Origin: Monocercomonoides exilis | Taxonomy: Eukaryota > Preaxostyla > Oxymonadida > Polymastigidae | DNA length: 64,000 nucleotides | Direction: 5' to 3' | Assembly (NCBI GenBank): GCA_001643675.2 | Contig: LSRY02000011.1 | Span: 1,532,501 to 1,596,500 of the forward strand | Shown: positions 62,001 through 64,000 of the stretch, one piece after another | How the letters are laid out: each line of letters begins with the position of its first letter | Position numbering within the stretch: the stretch's first letter is position 1 | Notes under the pieces: generated by a model | Database searches by the model: none | Told to the model about the DNA's origin: nothing | Seen by the model: the letters and a program-made list of their open reading frames with translations, nothing else | Made by a program: the position numbers and the translations under genes

Positions 62001-64000
62001 TGTGGATTGAGCACAAGATGGAATGTTGATTATTCTGAATGGAAACGGCCACAGACGAGATGAAGGCGGGACAGAAGTAGGGAAAATTGAAGGTGTGAGA
62101 ATAGATTCGTCTGTCAGAATGCACAAACAAGAGAGGAGTCGGGTGAGCTGCTCTTCAAGCACGAATATTCGACCTGTTCGGAACAAATGGAAAAGATCGA
62201 AGGAAAGTGAAATGTCTGTCAAAATACGGTTCAGTGGTGTGTTTGACGTGAAGTGCTGATATGGATCACATGAAGGAAATGACGGTGTATGAATATCAAA
62301 TGGTGAAGAAGGAGAGGAGGAAGAAGAAGAAGAATGAGGTGTGGACGCAGTGGAAGAGTGATGTGGCGTTTGCTGTTGTGAATGCAAGTGAGGTGAAACG
62401 ATGGGCATCAATGGTTTGGCCTGTGTAGAGTTGAAAGTGAATGTTTTCTGCGAATGAGAAAAGGGCAGTGCTTCATTCTGTGGTTGAGAAGGAGATAATG
62501 CTGTCTGCGAAGAGAAAAGCGAGAACACAGATGAATTAGCAGGTGTTTGCAGAGGAGCTGTTGAAGAAGGAAGATCGTCTTGCATTGCACACGTGTTGCT
62601 AACTTCAACATCCATCTTCTGCCAATCGGCTGTTTTGTCGCTGTCATCTATTTGACTTGAAATGGCACTATTATCACTCTCTTTATCCTCCTCCATCGAT
62701 TCATTCAATTCATCTTTCATCAGTTTTTTCTTTCTGTTTGGTTGTATCCTTTCGAATATGCCTGGGATAATCCCCACACCATCCTCAGTCACCCAGCCTC
62801 CCTTCAGCAGCTCGCTAATCACAATGGCGCCTCTTCTGCCTTCTCTCAACTCTTCTGCCAGCGCCTCCGCAGACAAGCGCACAACAGTAAACAGAAACGA
62901 GGCAATGCATTTGTGCTCTTGTGAGCTAAGTGTGTTTTCGATGAGTGTTACAAGAACAGAAGGTGCATCGATTTGGACGGATTCTGAGAGGGAAAGTGGA
63001 ATGCGAGCTAATTCGCTTGTGGGCGGAATGAATGCGATTGGCAGAGAAAGGGATTGGAGAGTGTAGGAGTCAGCAGACGCAAAAGAGAAGTTTTCATCCA
63101 AGTTGATATCCACGCCAGTCATGGGCACATCTGTCTCTTTCAACGACAGATGCTTTGTGTTTTGAATGAAGACGGATTCCTCGTCATCTCCTTCGATCAA
63201 AAACGACATCAGTGCGCGAGATGATGGGGTGTGAAGGAATGAAGAAGAAAAACCAGCAATTTCACTCAGTTTTGACTGAACATCATTGACAGTGCATTGA
63301 CTATCAGAAGAAGGACTATCATTCTCGTTTTCTTTTGCATGTGTCACTTCAATGGCAAACGAGGACTTTGAAGAAAAATATCGATACAGACCAAATGGAA
63401 CAAATGTTTCATTTGAAGAAGTTTGTCTCATCGCTCTTTGAGCATTCATGCGTTCATTGCCTGTTTTCTGACCACACGAAGTAGAATAGCATTTTTCTTC
63501 ATTCTTTTTCTGTTGTTTTTTCGCAACTTCTCTCCTTTTCCCATCGATTTCATCGTCGTACAATGATGAAAAGCCTACAGATACCTCAGACCATCTCACT
63601 CCTGGTGAGAGAAGCAGCACAAGCAAATAGTGCAGTGTGCGCTTGCTGAACGTGAGTGGTGGAGCGGGCATCGGAACAGCCTCGTTCGAGCTGATCTCCC
63701 CGTCGTACTCCAAAGCGCCTGGACCAATCATAATGCGGTTGGTTTGATTTTGGATGTGCTGTGCTGTCATCAAAGGATTTGGCGAATGGTCTTCCCTCAC
63801 AAAACTCGCTGGTTGCGCAAACGGTGTTTCTTGTTGCACCCATTCCCGGTTCTTGCTGAAAGTGTACAGCAGCTTGGCGTCTGTGCTGAAGCAAAATAGA
63901 CACAAGCTGACAAGTCGCTTGACAACCACTGAAACGTCTGGCATGCCAGACGGAAATCGTTCTCTGTATGAAGTCGGTCTTTGAATACCATCATCGTCTT
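26032..64000 (-). CDS. Giant HUWE1/TOM1/UPL1-type HECT E3 ubiquitin ligase, 5'-incomplete
   Basis: A HECT ligase accepts ubiquitin from an E2 on a cysteine and passes it to substrates. Two exons are visible: from the right edge to 60371, then 60209–26032 (TAA). Together they give about 12,600 residues without the true N-terminus; human HUWE1 has 4,374. Family landmarks are in order: UBA (56200–56325, VETLMEMG … ATAWLFDHQ), UIM (55622–55680, DEDALLLALQMSTED), the DUF4414/UBM segment (41740–42005, SPSFLAALPIELQQEVLAQ and LLPEHLQAEVYRVRERI), and a C-terminal HECT domain (about 27090–26035). The UBA–UIM–UBM–HECT order identifies the HUWE1/UPL1 group. No WWE domain was recognised. Between the landmarks lie conserved-looking helical stretches and very long Ser-, Gln-, Asn- and acid-rich insertions. 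The exon-1 part (60371–63998) has few recognisable motifs; DUF908/DUF913 armadillo-type regions would be expected there, but I could not confirm them. Confidence 0.9.
26035..27090 (-). other. HECT catalytic domain of the giant ligase
   Basis: About 350 residues at the extreme C-terminus. The E2-binding N-lobe includes GGVLREFYVVLSQQLFNP and DYFFFAGRMVAKAI. The C-lobe includes GTSKVPLGGF and LPTAHTCFNQLELP. The catalytic cysteine codon is at 26134–26136, 34 residues from the end, and the protein finishes EGFGFI, the usual HECT terminus. All key residues look intact, so the ligase should be active. Confidence 0.95.
41740..42005 (-). other. DUF4414/UBM ubiquitin-binding segment of the giant ligase
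   Basis: It contains the UBM-like core SPSFLAALPIELQQEVLAQ and a second copy LLPEHLQAEVYRVRERI about 60 residues later. Both carry the Leu-Pro dipeptide typical of ubiquitin-binding motifs in HUWE1 and plant UPL1/2. A Gln/Pro/Asn-rich tract precedes the segment. Confidence 0.85.
55622..56325 (-). other. UBA and UIM ubiquitin-binding modules of the giant ligase
   Basis: The UBA (56325–56200) has the MEMG loop and the LFDH helix end. The UIM (55680–55622) has the acidic start and the xxALxLALxxS core. A Gln/Glu/Asn-rich linker of about 170 residues separates them; in human HUWE1 the same two modules are only a short distance apart. Confidence 0.85.
60210..60370 (-). other. Intron joining the two visible exons of the HECT gene
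   Basis: A 161-bp intron read on the minus strand, from donor GTTTGG (60370) to acceptor CACTCAG (60210). The upstream exon ends with one base of a codon after a Lys-rich stretch, and the next exon supplies the other two, so the frame is kept. Without splicing the upstream frame stops at 60312–60314. The downstream frame has no ATG near its start, only the TTG at 60153, which supports its being an internal exon. Confidence 0.75.

Noticed and set aside
60312-63944. A separate 1,210-residue gene upstream of the HECT gene
   Set aside because: Its frame runs open past the ATG at 63944 to the window edge and ends in A/T-rich intron-like sequence. A GT–AG intron (60370–60210) joins it in phase to the next exon, which itself lacks an ATG.
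1-64000. Host use of a variant genetic code (TAA/TAG as Gln)
   Set aside because: About 11,400 codons of the HECT exon and about 2,560 of the VPS50 exon contain no in-frame TAA or TAG, and the HECT protein ends at TAA exactly at the conserved C-terminus.

Overview
This window looks like nuclear DNA of a single-celled eukaryote. Short GT–AG introns (46–195 bp) break up several genes, the spacers are very AT-rich, and the proteins carry long runs of Ser, Glu/Lys, Gln and Pro. All three standard stop codons end genes (TGA at 9114, TAG at 15485, TAA at 25404 and 26032), and the longest reading frames contain no internal TAA or TAG, so the host uses the standard code. My best guess is an oxymonad-like metamonad (Monocercomonoides-like). 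This is an inference from gene style, not from a marker gene.

Layout, left to right. (1) 1–8922, minus strand: an enlarged syndetin (VPS50) gene with six short introns at its 5' end followed by one coding exon of at least 7.7 kb that leaves the window on the left. (2) 9114–10539, minus: a small, complete six-exon gene for a 318-residue protein with a coiled coil, a KCTD-type BTB/T1 domain and a SPRY-like domain. (3) 11683–14887: a Merlin-family DNA transposon with 8-bp target duplications. Its transposase frame has two in-frame TAA codons, and a second, unclassified inverted-repeat element (11704–13508) sits inside its left terminal repeat. (4) 15485–20389, minus: a full ABCC/MRP-type ABC transporter. 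(5) 22013–25406, plus: a Ser-rich protein of unknown function with a basic/acidic middle. (6) 26032–64000, minus: a giant HUWE1/TOM1/UPL1-type HECT ubiquitin ligase of at least 12,600 residues, 5'-incomplete, with one recognised intron (60210–60370).

The genes do not form a pathway cluster. Syndetin acts in endosomal recycling, the HECT protein in ubiquitin tagging, and the ABC protein in membrane export. Their shared oddity is size: conserved blocks are spaced out by low-complexity sequence encoded largely by GAA/TTC-type simple repeats. Many long frames on the opposite strand of these genes are mirror images of the repeats and are not genes.
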